Shown: one piece after another, positions 27,249-34,864 of the stretch
How the letters are laid out: each line of letters begins with the position of its first letter
How positions within the stretch are numbered: the first letter of the stretch is position 1
DNA from: Devosia sp. 2618
GTDB lineage: Bacteria > Pseudomonadota > Alphaproteobacteria > Rhizobiales > Devosiaceae
Direction: 5' to 3'
NCBI RefSeq assembly: GCF_040546815.1
Contig: NZ_JBEPOO010000001.1
Coordinates: forward strand, 2,170,001 to 2,234,000
DNA length: 64,000 nt
Position numbers and translations under genes: made by a program
Notes under the pieces: model-generated
Told to the model about the DNA's origin: nothing
Databases searched by the model: none
The model's input: the letters and a program-made list of their open reading frames with translations, nothing else

Positions 27249-29144
27249 CTACTCCGCGGCGGGGATGCCGCGCTTGACGAAGCCGTCGGGGTCGTTGGCG
27301 GTTTCGAGGAGCTTTTCTTCGGCCTCGGTCGCCTCGCGCTGGCGGTTCCACATCTGGGCGTAGAGGCCGTCCTGAGCCAAGAGCGCGATGTGGTTGCCAC
27401 GCTCGGCGACGACGCCATCGCGCAGGACCAGGATTTCGTCGGCGTTGACGACGGTCGAGAGACGGTGGGCTATGACCACGGTGGTGCGGTTCTTGGAGAC
27501 CACATCGAGTGCCGACTGGATATCGCGTTCGGTTTTGGTGTCGAGTGCCGAGGTCGCCTCGTCGAGGATAAGTATGGACGGAGCTTTGAGGATGGTGCGG
27601 GCAATCGCAACGCGCTGCTTTTCGCCACCCGAAAGTTTCAGACCACGCTCGCCGACCGGGGTTTCATAGCCCTTGGGCAGCGTTTCGATGAAGGGGCCGA
27701 CCTGTGCCATAGCGGCAGCAGCGCGGACTTCTTCGGCGGTTGCGCCGGGGCGACCATATTCGATGTTGTAGCCGATGGTGTCGTTGAACAGCACGGTATC
27801 CTGCGGAACCATACCGATAGCCGAGCGCAGGCTTTTCTGCGTGATGTCGCGCAGGTCTTGCCCATCGATGGTGATGGCGCCGCCAGTCACGTCATAGAAG
27901 CGATAGAGCAGACGCGAAATCGTTGACTTGCCAGCGCCAGTGGGACCAACGATGGCGACAGTCTTGCCGGCCGGCACTTCGAAGCTGACGCCCTTGAGGA
28001 TAGGACGGTCTGGATCGTAGTGGAAAGTCACGTTGTCAAAACGGATCACCGGACCGCTGATTTCCAGTGGCTTGGCGTCGGGCTTGTCTTCGATCTCGGG
28101 GTCCTGATCGAGCAGCTTGAACATCTCTTCGATGTCGGTAAGTCCCTGGCGGAGTTCGCGATAGACGAAGCCGATAAAGTTGAGTGGCCGATAGATCTGC
28201 ATGAGGAAGGTGTTGAGAAGAACGAAGTCGCCCAGCGTCAGCGTGCGGTTCATCACGCCGACGACGGCCATGATCGAGATGATCAGGAAACCGGCATAGA
28301 AGATGATCGCCTGGCCAAAGTTGAGGAAGCCGAGCGAGGTCCAGATACGGATAGCCGAACGTTCATAGCCGGCCATGGACTCGTCGTAACGATCGGCCTC
28401 CATCTGCTCATTGGCGAAGTATTTTACCGTCTCATAGTTCAGCAGGCTGTCGATAGCCTTGCCGTTCGCATCGGTGTCGGAATTGTTCATGTCGCGACGG
28501 ATCGCGATACGCCAGTTGGACGCCTTGATGGTGAAATAGAGATAGCCCCAGATCATCACCACCAGCACGCCAAGATAGCTGACACCGAACATCCAGACGA
28601 AGATTATCGCAGTGACGATGAACTCGACAATGGTGGGGGCAATGTTGAGCATGGCGAAACGCACAATGGTTTCGATGCCCTTGGTGCCGCGCTCGATGAC
28701 TCGGCTCAGCCCACCGGTGCGGCGCGCCAGATGAAAGCGCAGCGAGAGGCGGTGAAGATGGTGGAAGGTCTGGAGCGCCAGCTTGCGCACGGCGTGCTGG
28801 CCAACGCTGGCGAACAGGACGTCGCGCAATTGCTGGAAGCCGGCGTCGATGACGTTGCCGAGCGCATAGGCGATGACCAGCACAATGGGGATAGCTAGCC
28901 CGAGGACGAGCGTGCTGTCCGGCGCGCTGCCGTCGAGGCTATCGATGATGCCCTTATAGGCGAAGGGCACCAGCGTGGTCGCGACCTTGCTGAGCAGCAA
29001 TGCGCCGATGGCAAGGATAACCCGCAGGCGCAGGTCCGGCCGATCGTCTGGCCACATATAGGACCAGAGGTTCTTGACGGTAGAAAATACAGAGCCCTCG
29101 TCCGCGCTAACGGACGGCTTCTTCTCAGCGTTGTCAGACGACAT
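27249..29144 (-). CDS. Atm1-type ABC exporter (membrane and ATPase domains fused)
   Basis: A 631-residue half-transporter. Six membrane helices (about 40-330) include VILAIGALLLSKVATTLVPF. Glutathione-contact-type residues are plausible in the loop RFHLARRTGGLSRVIERGTK, a stretch characteristic of the Atm1/HMT1 branch. The ATPase has Walker A GPTGAGKST, the signature LSGGEKQR, Walker B ILILDEATSALD and the H-loop AHRLST. Family members export glutathione conjugates, polysulfides or metal-thiol complexes and support Fe-S protein maturation or metal tolerance. It is transcribed after an ArsR-type gene with a 1-base overlap (TGATG), so its expression is probably set by that sensor. The exact substrate is inference. 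Confidence 0.9.
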   Translation of the reverse strand: MSSDNAEKKPSVSADEGSVFSTVKNLWSYMWPDDRPDLRLRVILAIGALLLSKVATTLVPFAYKGIIDSLDGSAPDSTLVLGLAIPIVLVIAYALGNVIDAGFQQLRDVLFASVGQHAVRKLALQTFHHLHRLSLRFHLARRTGGLSRVIERGTKGIETIVRFAMLNIAPTIVEFIVTAIIFVWMFGVSYLGVLVVMIWGYLYFTIKASNWRIAIRRDMNNSDTDANGKAIDSLLNYETVKYFANEQMEADRYDESMAGYERSAIRIWTSLGFLNFGQAIIFYAGFLIISIMAVVGVMNRTLTLGDFVLLNTFLMQIYRPLNFIGFVYRELRQGLTDIEEMFKLLDQDPEIEDKPDAKPLEISGPVIRFDNVTFHYDPDRPILKGVSFEVPAGKTVAIVGPTGAGKSTISRLLYRFYDVTGGAITIDGQDLRDITQKSLRSAIGMVPQDTVLFNDTIGYNIEYGRPGATAEEVRAAAAMAQVGPFIETLPKGYETPVGERGLKLSGGEKQRVAIARTILKAPSILILDEATSALDTKTERDIQSALDVVSKNRTTVVIAHRLSTVVNADEILVLRDGVVAERGNHIALLAQDGLYAQMWNRQREATEAEEKLLETANDPDGFVKRGIPAAE

Positions 29145-29464
29145 CAGGCGGGTTCCGATTCCAGTTTGGACGGTGCGGGGCTAAAGCCCGCGATCATGCC
29201 GGAATAAGCGTCGCCGAGGGCGGACAACCGGTCATGCTGGACGATGTAGCAATTGCGCGTGCCGCGAGGCTTGCGCTCGATCAGGCCTGCGTCGAGCAGC
29301 ACCTTGATGTGCTGGGAGACAGTCGACTGAGCCAGCGTCAATTCATCGGTGACGTCGGCGCAGCAGCACTCTCCGCGCTCCTGCTTGGCGAGGATGCGCA
29401 GAATGTTGAGGCGCACAGGATGACCCATCGCGCGCATGATGGTGGCAATATCGTCGTCGTGCAT
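29144..29464 (-). CDS. ArsR-family transcriptional regulator
   Basis: A 106-residue winged-helix repressor. MRAMGHPVRLNILRILAKQE leads into ECCCADVTDELTLAQSTVSQ, the recognition region, which carries three adjacent cysteines (a plausible thiol or metal sensing site), then HIKVLLDAGLIERKPRGTRN (wing). I chose ATG 29464 (MHDDDIATI) because the upstream in-frame ATG at 29488 lies inside the palindrome at 29480-29497, which reads as its operator; neither start has a clear Shine-Dalgarno. The stop overlaps the ABC exporter start by one base. It likely represses itself and the exporter until a metal or thiol signal binds (inference from family and layout). Confidence 0.88.
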   Translation of the reverse strand: MHDDDIATIMRAMGHPVRLNILRILAKQERGECCCADVTDELTLAQSTVSQHIKVLLDAGLIERKPRGTRNCYIVQHDRLSALGDAYSGMIAGFSPAPSKLESEPA

Positions 29465-29479
29465 GGTTTTGCTGGGGTG

Positions 29480-29497
29480 TATCGTCATTTGACGATA
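29480..29497. promoter_or_regulatory. Palindromic operator upstream of ArsR gene
   Basis: TATCGTCA TT TGACGATA is a perfect 8+8 inverted repeat with a 2-base centre. It lies 16 bp upstream of the chosen ArsR start, in the 95-bp gap before the LysM gene. Size and position are typical of ArsR/SmtB operators. Confidence 0.7.
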
Positions 29498-29524
29498 AAA
29501 TGGGGTCTAGCGGCTAAATAATCA

Positions 29525-29548
29525 ATGGCCCGCCGAGCGGCGGGCCAT
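29525..29548 (-). terminator. Hairpin terminator after the LysM gene
   Basis: ATGGCCCGCC and GGCGGGCCAT form a 10-bp perfect stem with a GAGC loop, 12 bp after the LysM stop. The following minus-strand bases are TGATTATTT, a weak U-tract; the plus side has TTTT. Confidence 0.55.
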
Positions 29549-29559
29549 TTTGTACGCAT

Positions 29560-31302
29560 TTACTTTGGCAGATCGAAGACCTGGCCGGGATAAATCCGGT
29601 CTGGGTCACGGATCTGGCCGGTATTGGCTTCGTAGATGGTCGTGTATTTGATGCCTTCGCCATAAACGCGGCGGGCGATCGACCATAGATTGTCACCACG
29701 ACGGATGATGGCCTTGCCGGCTGCGAAGCGCTGCGCGTCGTCGTCGCCGACCGCAACACCCGCCAGAGTTGGAACAATAGCATCCTCAGTCTGTGCGGGG
29801 ACAACTTCGGCAACGGCAGGCGCAGTGGGCGTAGGCTCGACTGCAGGAGGTGTTTCGACCTGAGCGGGAGGCGTTGCAGCGGCGGTTTCTGGCGCGGCGG
29901 GCTCCGGGCGAGTGGCCGGAGTTGGTGCAGTCGTCGACGCTTGCGCAGCAGCCACAGGCGCTGGTGGCGTGACGGCGGGGGCTGCGGCGACGGCCGTGGC
30001 GGGGATATCGAGCGTGAAGTTGACCTCGGCGCGCGAGGCGACGGTGGTCTTGTCTGGCTGCAGCAGGTCGATACGGACGCGCTGCTGTGCCTTGGTCAGC
30101 ACATTGCCGGCTTCGATCAGCCAGCGACCACCGGAAATGATGGCGTCGGCGATGAAGCTGTCATCGACATAGAGGCGAACCGTTGCGCCTTCGGTGCCGC
30201 CACCGGCGAAGAAAGTGCGACCGCCTTCGATTTCGATGGCGTCAATGGTGGGCGCCACGGAGACGACAGCAGGCTTGGTTGCCGGTGTCGGTGCGGCCGT
30301 GTTGGCTGCGGCCACAGCCGTATCGGTGCCGGCAGCGGCTGGTGGCGCTGCGATAGGCTCTACAGCCGCTGGTGCGGCCACTGGCTCGGTCGGGCCATCG
30401 TTCTGCGCGACGGGTGCTGGCTCTGGCGCCACAACGGCCACCGGTGGCGGTGCAACGGCCGGTGTTGGTTCGGGTGTCCGCGCGGCCTGAACAGGCTCCG
30501 GCGCGGCTGGCGGGACAATTGCGGGCGCAGGCTCGGTTGCGGCGACGGGCGCGGGCGCTTCGGTGGGTGGGACAGGCGCCGGAGTTGGCTCGACGGCGAC
30601 AGGCGGGGCCGGTGGCGTCACCGGATCGGCTGCCGCGACCTGGGTCGGCGGGGTGATTGCGGGGCGCTCAAGGCCCTGCAAAACCTGGCTTGCGGCGCCC
30701 GGCGTGCTGGCGACAACGAGCGGCTGGGTGGTCTTGTCGTCGTCGATGACGACGACGAACGACTTGTCGGCCGTGCCGGTCTTGCCAGCTTCCGCCAGCG
30801 TGATTTCGGTGCCACCGGGGGCGATTGGGGCGTCGGGCACGAGCACCCAGTCGCCGCTCGATTCAACCGTGGTTTTACCGAGCAAATCGCCGTTGGAATA
30901 GACTTCAACTTCGGTGCCGGGCGTGCCGCTACCGGCGATGACCACCGAGCCATCGGGCTCGGCGCGCAGCAGGCCGAAGGTTGCGGCGATCAGGTTTTGC
31001 GGGACTGGATCGGCCGCTGGCGGCGTCACATCAAGCGCGGGTTCGCCGACGGCAGCTGCCGGTTCAGGCGAAACCACGGCAGCGGTTTCCACTGCTGCCG
31101 GCGTTTCGGTTTCGGCAACGGCCGGCGCAGGCAGGATGCCGCTTTCGACCATCTTGCCGCGCAGGCAATAGCCCATGCCGTCGCTGGAGTTAAAACAGGA
31201 AACAACGCTGGGTCCGGCGAGGACACCAACAATGACTGCGACAGTAACCGCAGCCGCCCCGATAGTGAGCGCTAGAGGTTTATTCGGAGCGGTATCGGCC
31301 AG
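29560..31302 (-). CDS. Membrane-anchored Ala/Pro-rich LysM protein, probable CTG start
   Basis: A 580-residue protein if it begins at CTG 31302-31300. The first ATG in frame (31176, MGYCLRGKMVESG) would cut off an N-terminal membrane helix (KPLALTIGAAAVTVAVIVGV); the CTG is preceded by a perfect GGGAGGA at 31307-31313. After the anchor come two Ig-like strands-rich modules (around SGTPGTEVEVYSNGDLLGKT and GGGTEGATVRLYVDDSFIAD) separated by long alanine/proline/valine-rich linkers, then a C-terminal LysM domain (RRGDNLWSIARRVYGEGIKY, ending GQVFDLPK). LysM binds peptidoglycan, so the protein probably spans from the inner membrane to the wall. Its enzymatic role, if any, is unknown. Confidence 0.82.
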   Translation of the reverse strand: MADTAPNKPLALTIGAAAVTVAVIVGVLAGPSVVSCFNSSDGMGYCLRGKMVESGILPAPAVAETETPAAVETAAVVSPEPAAAVGEPALDVTPPAADPVPQNLIAATFGLLRAEPDGSVVIAGSGTPGTEVEVYSNGDLLGKTTVESSGDWVLVPDAPIAPGGTEITLAEAGKTGTADKSFVVVIDDDKTTQPLVVASTPGAASQVLQGLERPAITPPTQVAAADPVTPPAPPVAVEPTPAPVPPTEAPAPVAATEPAPAIVPPAAPEPVQAARTPEPTPAVAPPPVAVVAPEPAPVAQNDGPTEPVAAPAAVEPIAAPPAAAGTDTAVAAANTAAPTPATKPAVVSVAPTIDAIEIEGGRTFFAGGGTEGATVRLYVDDSFIADAIISGGRWLIEAGNVLTKAQQRVRIDLLQPDKTTVASRAEVNFTLDIPATAVAAAPAVTPPAPVAAAQASTTAPTPATRPEPAAPETAAATPPAQVETPPAVEPTPTAPAVAEVVPAQTEDAIVPTLAGVAVGDDDAQRFAAGKAIIRRGDNLWSIARRVYGEGIKYTTIYEANTGQIRDPDRIYPGQVFDLPK

Positions 31303-31354
31303 TTTGTCCTCCCGGACCGTTACGGCAATCCTGCCTTTGGGGCAGACTACCCGG

Positions 31355-32971
31355 TTAAGCCACCTTCTCTGTCGCGGCCTGAGAAGCCTCAGTCTTCAAC
31401 AGTTTATATGTGATCGATTCATATAGGGCTTCAAAGGACGCATCAATGATGTTGGGCGACACTCCGATGGTGTACCACCGCTCGCCCGTGCCATCACGGC
31501 TCTCTACCAATACACGGGTGACCGCGCCCGTGCCGCCGTCCAGAATACGGACTTTGAAGTCAACCAGTTCCAGGTCTTCGATCCGTGACGAATACTTGCC
31601 AAGGTCTTTGCGCATTGCCAGATCGAGCGCATTGACCGGGCCGTTACCTTCAGCGACCGACATCAGCAGCTCATCCTCGATGCGAATTTTGACCACCGCT
31701 TCGGTGACGGTGATCTCTTCGCCCTGGGCGTTGTGGCGCCGTTCGACGCTGGCCCGGTAGTTTTCGACGGTGAAATAAGTCGGCAGCGTGCCAAGCACTT
31801 CGTGGGCCAGAACGGCAAACGAGGCGTCGGCGCCGTCATAGGAATAGCCGCGCGATTCGCGTTCCTTGACCGTGGCGAGGAGCTTTTCGAGGCGGCGATC
31901 GTCCTTGGAGAGTTCGATACCGTGGCGGGCCAAAGCCGTCAGCAGGTTGGACTTGCCAGCCTGCTGGCTGACCATGATGGAGCGTTCATTGCCAACGCTT
32001 TCGGGCGGTACGTGCTCGTAGCTCGAAAAGTCCTTCAGCAAGGCGGAGGCATGGATGCCGGCCTTGGTGGCGAAGGCCGACCCGCCGACATAGGGCGCCT
32101 GTTTGCTCGGCGCGCGATTGAGCCGATCATCGAAGGCGCGCGAGATTTGCGTCAGGCGCTGCAGGCGTGATTCATCGAACCCCGTCTCGAACCGTTCCGC
32201 ATAATACGGCTTCAAAGCGAGGGTGGGGATAAGTGTGACGAGGTTGGCGTTGCCGCAGCGTTCGCCGATGCCGTTAAGGGTACCCTGGATCTGGCGAACC
32301 CCAGCTTCTACGGCCGCCAGCGTGTTGGCAACGGCCTGTCCGGTGTCGTCATGCGCGTGAATTCCGAGGTGCGAACCGGGCGCTATTGCTAACACATTGT
32401 TAACGATGAGCGTCACCTCAGAGGGCATTGTGCCACCATTGGTGTCGCAAAGGACCACCCAACGGGCACCGGCATCCAATGCGGTTTTGACGCAGGACAG
32501 TGCATAGTCGGGATTGGCCTTGTAGCCATCAAAAAAGTGTTCGCAGTCGATCAGCGCTTCCTTGCCGGAGGCAACAGCGGCGGCGACGGTCTCGCGCAAG
32601 TTTTCGAGGTTTTCCTCAAGCGTGATTTCGAGCGCGACCTTGACCTGCTTGTCCCAGGTCTTGGCGACAAAGCAGGTCGCGTCGGCCTTGGAGTTGAGCA
32701 GCGCCTGAACGCCGGGATCATTGGCGGCAGAGCGCCCTGCCCGCTTGGTCATGCCGAAAGCGGTGAACTTGGCGTGCCTGGTGCGCTTGTTCTCGAAGAA
32801 CTCAGTATCGACCGGATTTGCGCCGGGGTAACCGCCCTCAATATAGTCGACGCCCAGTTCTTCAAGCAGGCGGGCAATAGAAATCTTGTCCTCAAGCGAG
32901 AACTCAATGCCGGCTGTCTGTGCGCCATCGCGCAGGGTGGTGTCGAAGATATAGAGACGGTCTTTGGACAT
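31355..32971 (-). CDS. cimA: (R)-citramalate synthase
   Basis: A 538-residue enzyme condensing pyruvate and acetyl-CoA to citramalate, the threonine-independent route to isoleucine. The DRE-TIM metallolyase start FDTTLRDGAQTAGIEFSLED, the metal site GIHAHDDTGQAVANTLAAVE, then GTLNGIGERCGNANLVTLIP are present, and the C-terminal regulatory domain (about 400-538) is typical of CimA rather than 2-isopropylmalate synthase. The ATG lies 4 bp after the stop of the upstream GFA gene, so it is the promoter-distal gene of a tight leftward operon that begins near cysS. Confidence 0.94.
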   Translation of the reverse strand: MSKDRLYIFDTTLRDGAQTAGIEFSLEDKISIARLLEELGVDYIEGGYPGANPVDTEFFENKRTRHAKFTAFGMTKRAGRSAANDPGVQALLNSKADATCFVAKTWDKQVKVALEITLEENLENLRETVAAAVASGKEALIDCEHFFDGYKANPDYALSCVKTALDAGARWVVLCDTNGGTMPSEVTLIVNNVLAIAPGSHLGIHAHDDTGQAVANTLAAVEAGVRQIQGTLNGIGERCGNANLVTLIPTLALKPYYAERFETGFDESRLQRLTQISRAFDDRLNRAPSKQAPYVGGSAFATKAGIHASALLKDFSSYEHVPPESVGNERSIMVSQQAGKSNLLTALARHGIELSKDDRRLEKLLATVKERESRGYSYDGADASFAVLAHEVLGTLPTYFTVENYRASVERRHNAQGEEITVTEAVVKIRIEDELLMSVAEGNGPVNALDLAMRKDLGKYSSRIEDLELVDFKVRILDGGTGAVTRVLVESRDGTGERWYTIGVSPNIIDASFEALYESITYKLLKTEASQAATEKVA

Positions 32972-32975
32972 GAAA

Positions 32976-33530
32976 CTACTTTTCGGTCTTGCTCTGGTCT
33001 AGGCCAACCGCGTTTTCGGTCTTGCTCTGGCCTACTCCAAGCGCGGAATCAGGCCAGCGATCTGTATCGCGGTCGGGGTGTTGGTGGTTGGTGGATTTGA
33101 TGGCGTCGGCCCAGGCTTCCTGGCCATTTTCGGTCGCGCCGCCATCGGCGATGCTGGTTAGGGTGGTGAACCAGGGCACCTGTCCTTCCTGACCGGTATT
33201 GGCACTGGGCGGGAAGAATTCGGGGTGATCGAGGGAGCCGATGGTGAGGTTGATGCGGTCACCTTCGGTATTGTCGTAAAACAGTGGCGTGCCGCAATCG
33301 CGGCAGAAGCCGCGCTCGACATGTTCGGAACTGGCAAAGCGTGACGGCGCGCCACGCGTCCAGACGAGGGTGTCGCGCGGAGCGGCGACAAGCGCCGCAA
33401 AGATATTGCCCACGGCCTTCTGGCACATGCGGCAATGGCAGATGTGGGCGTTATCGAGCATATGCGTCGTGTGATAGCGCACGGCGCCACACTGGCATCC
33501 GCCGCTGACCTCCATGGCGTAGCGTTCCAT
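32976..33530 (-). CDS. GFA family zinc protein (copy 1)
   Basis: A 184-residue protein of the GFA (glutathione-dependent formaldehyde-activating enzyme-like) family. Zinc-ligand cysteines are in GGCQCGAVRY, ICHCRMCQKA and GFCRDCGTPL. Many family members are annotated from structure only and a formaldehyde role is not established. The start ATG 33530 overlaps the stop of copy 2 (TGATG). The C-terminus has a short in-frame duplication, QSKTEN then QSKTEK, encoded by an 18-bp direct repeat at 32980-32997 and 33013-33030 (33-bp period). The tail is probably a recent extension. Confidence 0.85.
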   Translation of the reverse strand: MERYAMEVSGGCQCGAVRYHTTHMLDNAHICHCRMCQKAVGNIFAALVAAPRDTLVWTRGAPSRFASSEHVERGFCRDCGTPLFYDNTEGDRINLTIGSLDHPEFFPPSANTGQEGQVPWFTTLTSIADGGATENGQEAWADAIKSTNHQHPDRDTDRWPDSALGVGQSKTENAVGLDQSKTEK

Positions 33531-34009
33531 CAGATGAACTCTTTCGGCGGCCAGTCCTCGGTATCGTGGTCCGGGTGCTGGTTGGAATGGATGCCGGCGA
33601 GGAAATCGCGCCATTCGTCGCTCGAGTGACTGACTTCGGGCAGCGTGGTCAGCGTATCGAAGAACGGCTGCTTGTCGGCCAGATTGACCTGCACTTCGGG
33701 CGCGGCGACGGTTGGATCATCGAAGGTGCCGATGGCGAGTTCGAGGCCGAAGCGGGTTTCATAGGCCAGCGGCGTGCCGCAATCGCCGCAAAAGGCGCGG
33801 CGGGCAGCGTTTGACGACTGGAACCATTTGGGTTCGCCACGTGTCCAGGTTGCGTTGTGGGCCGTGACCAAGGGGCCGAAAAAGCCGCCGAAGGCTTTCT
33901 GGCACATGCGGCAATGGCAGATGGACGGTCGGCCCAGACGCGTGACGCGAAACCGGACGGCGCCGCATTGGCAGCCGCCGGTATGGGCCTCTGGCTTAGG
34001 CTGGGCCAT
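33530..34009 (-). CDS. GFA family zinc protein (copy 2)
   Basis: A 159-residue GFA-family protein with the same zinc-ligand pattern as copy 1: GGCQCGAVRFRV, ICHCRMCQKAFGG and AFCGDCGTPLAYE. The two copies share architecture, including a similar tail (HPDHDTEDWPP here, HPDRDTDRWPD in copy 1), so they look like an old tandem duplication that has since diverged. The start ATG 34009 overlaps the VOC gene by 14 bp; the longer open frame upstream is VOC sequence in another frame. It is co-transcribed with the surrounding genes; the substrate is unknown. Confidence 0.85.
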   Translation of the reverse strand: MAQPKPEAHTGGCQCGAVRFRVTRLGRPSICHCRMCQKAFGGFFGPLVTAHNATWTRGEPKWFQSSNAARRAFCGDCGTPLAYETRFGLELAIGTFDDPTVAAPEVQVNLADKQPFFDTLTTLPEVSHSSDEWRDFLAGIHSNQHPDHDTEDWPPKEFI

Positions 34010-34376
34010 GGCAGACAGCTTCGATATTGTGGCCATCGGGATCGAACACGAAGGCCGCGTAGTAGTTGGGGTGGTACTGCGACCGGATGCCCGGCGCGCC
34101 ATTGTCACGGCCGCCAGCGGCGAGCGCTGCGGCAAAGAAGGCATCGACGTCGGGGCGGGATTTGGCCGCAAAGGCGATGTGGACGTGATCGCGCAGCGCT
34201 GTGCCCGAGTTCAGCCAGAAGTCGGGCCGCTCGACGCCGTAGCCGACGACGCGGCCGCCCGGATGTTCGAAATCGACAAGCCGGGTGGCGCCCAGCGCCG
34301 CAAAGATCGCGTCATAGAAGGCGGACGATGTGTCGAAGTCGCCGACGGAGTAGCCGAGATGATCAAAAATGCTCAA
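33996..34376 (-). CDS. VOC (glyoxalase/bleomycin-resistance fold) protein
   Basis: A 126-residue protein with the paired beta-alpha-beta-beta-beta fold of the vicinal oxygen chelate family: MSIFDHLGYSVGDFDTSSAF at the start, HVHIAFAAKSRPDVDAFFAA in the middle and the C-terminal metal-ligand strand YYAAFVFDPDGHNIEAVCHG. Members include glyoxalases and antibiotic-binding proteins; nothing here fixes the substrate. It overlaps both neighbours (ATGA with the DUF559 gene, 14 bp with GFA copy 2). Confidence 0.88.
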   Translation of the reverse strand: MSIFDHLGYSVGDFDTSSAFYDAIFAALGATRLVDFEHPGGRVVGYGVERPDFWLNSGTALRDHVHIAFAAKSRPDVDAFFAAALAAGGRDNGAPGIRSQYHPNYYAAFVFDPDGHNIEAVCHGPA

Positions 34377-34864
34377 TGGGTATCTCCTTGGATTGCGTGC
34401 CAGACGGCGTCGAGCACGGTATCGGGGGCGGAAAGGATGTCGGAATTCCAGATGCGGAGAAGGCGGAAGCCACGACCGGTCAATTCCGCATCACGGGTTT
34501 CATCGCGCGTGTTTTCGGCATGCTGACTGCCGTCCGCTTCGACAATCAGCTTTGAGGCGTAGCAGACAAAGTCTGCGATGTAGGAGCCGATAGGCACCTG
34601 ACGTCGGAACTTGTGGTTGGCAAATCGACGGTTGCGGAGGAGCAGCCAGAGTTTTTGTTCAGCCTCGGTCGGTTGGTGCCGCATGTCTCGGGCAAACTTC
34701 TGCAGTCGGGGACTCGGGCGCTCCTTGGCCCCCTCATCCGCCCTTCGGGCACCTTCTCCCACGGGGGGAGAAGGGGGGCTCAGAGTTGGGGAAGCCACCG
34801 GACCACCCTTCTCCCCTTGTGGGAGAAGGTGGCGCGGAGCGCCGGATGAGGGGGTCTCTGCCAT
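34373..34864 (-). CDS. DUF559 endonuclease-like protein with repeat-derived N-terminus
   Basis: The C-terminal 110 residues (from LQKFARDMRHQPTEAEQKLW) are a DUF559 domain, a restriction-endonuclease-like fold: FRRQVPIGSYIADFVCYASK, LIVEADGSQH and GFRLLRIWNSDIL hold the likely acidic catalytic residues (D, E-D). If translation starts at ATG 34864, which overlaps the cysS stop (TGATG), the first 45 or so residues ([20 protein letters not shown] onward) are encoded by the palindromic repeat at 34729-34852. An internal ATG at 34684 (MRHQPTEAEQ) gives a 103-residue domain-only protein and may be the original start. Biological role unknown. Confidence 0.75.
   Translation of the reverse strand: MAETPSSGAPRHLLPQGEKGGPVASPTLSPPSPPVGEGARRADEGAKERPSPRLQKFARDMRHQPTEAEQKLWLLLRNRRFANHKFRRQVPIGSYIADFVCYASKLIVEADGSQHAENTRDETRDAELTGRGFRLLRIWNSDILSAPDTVLDAVWHAIQGDTH
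34729..34852. repeat. Palindromic repeat, family 2, inside DUF559 reading frame
   Basis: A roughly 124-bp inverted repeat: CCCTCATCCGCCCTTCGGGC, then ACCTTCTCCCACGGGGGGAG on one arm, and CTTCTCCCCTTGTGGGAGAA, then GGTGGCGCGGAGCGCCGGAT on the other. This unit is familiar from rhizobial intergenic DNA. Here it forms the 5' part of an open reading frame. Confidence 0.8.

Noticed and set aside
27076..27351. A leftward ORF in the gap before the ABC exporter terminator
   Set aside because: It begins inside the exporter gene in another frame and crosses the terminator; no similarity recognised.
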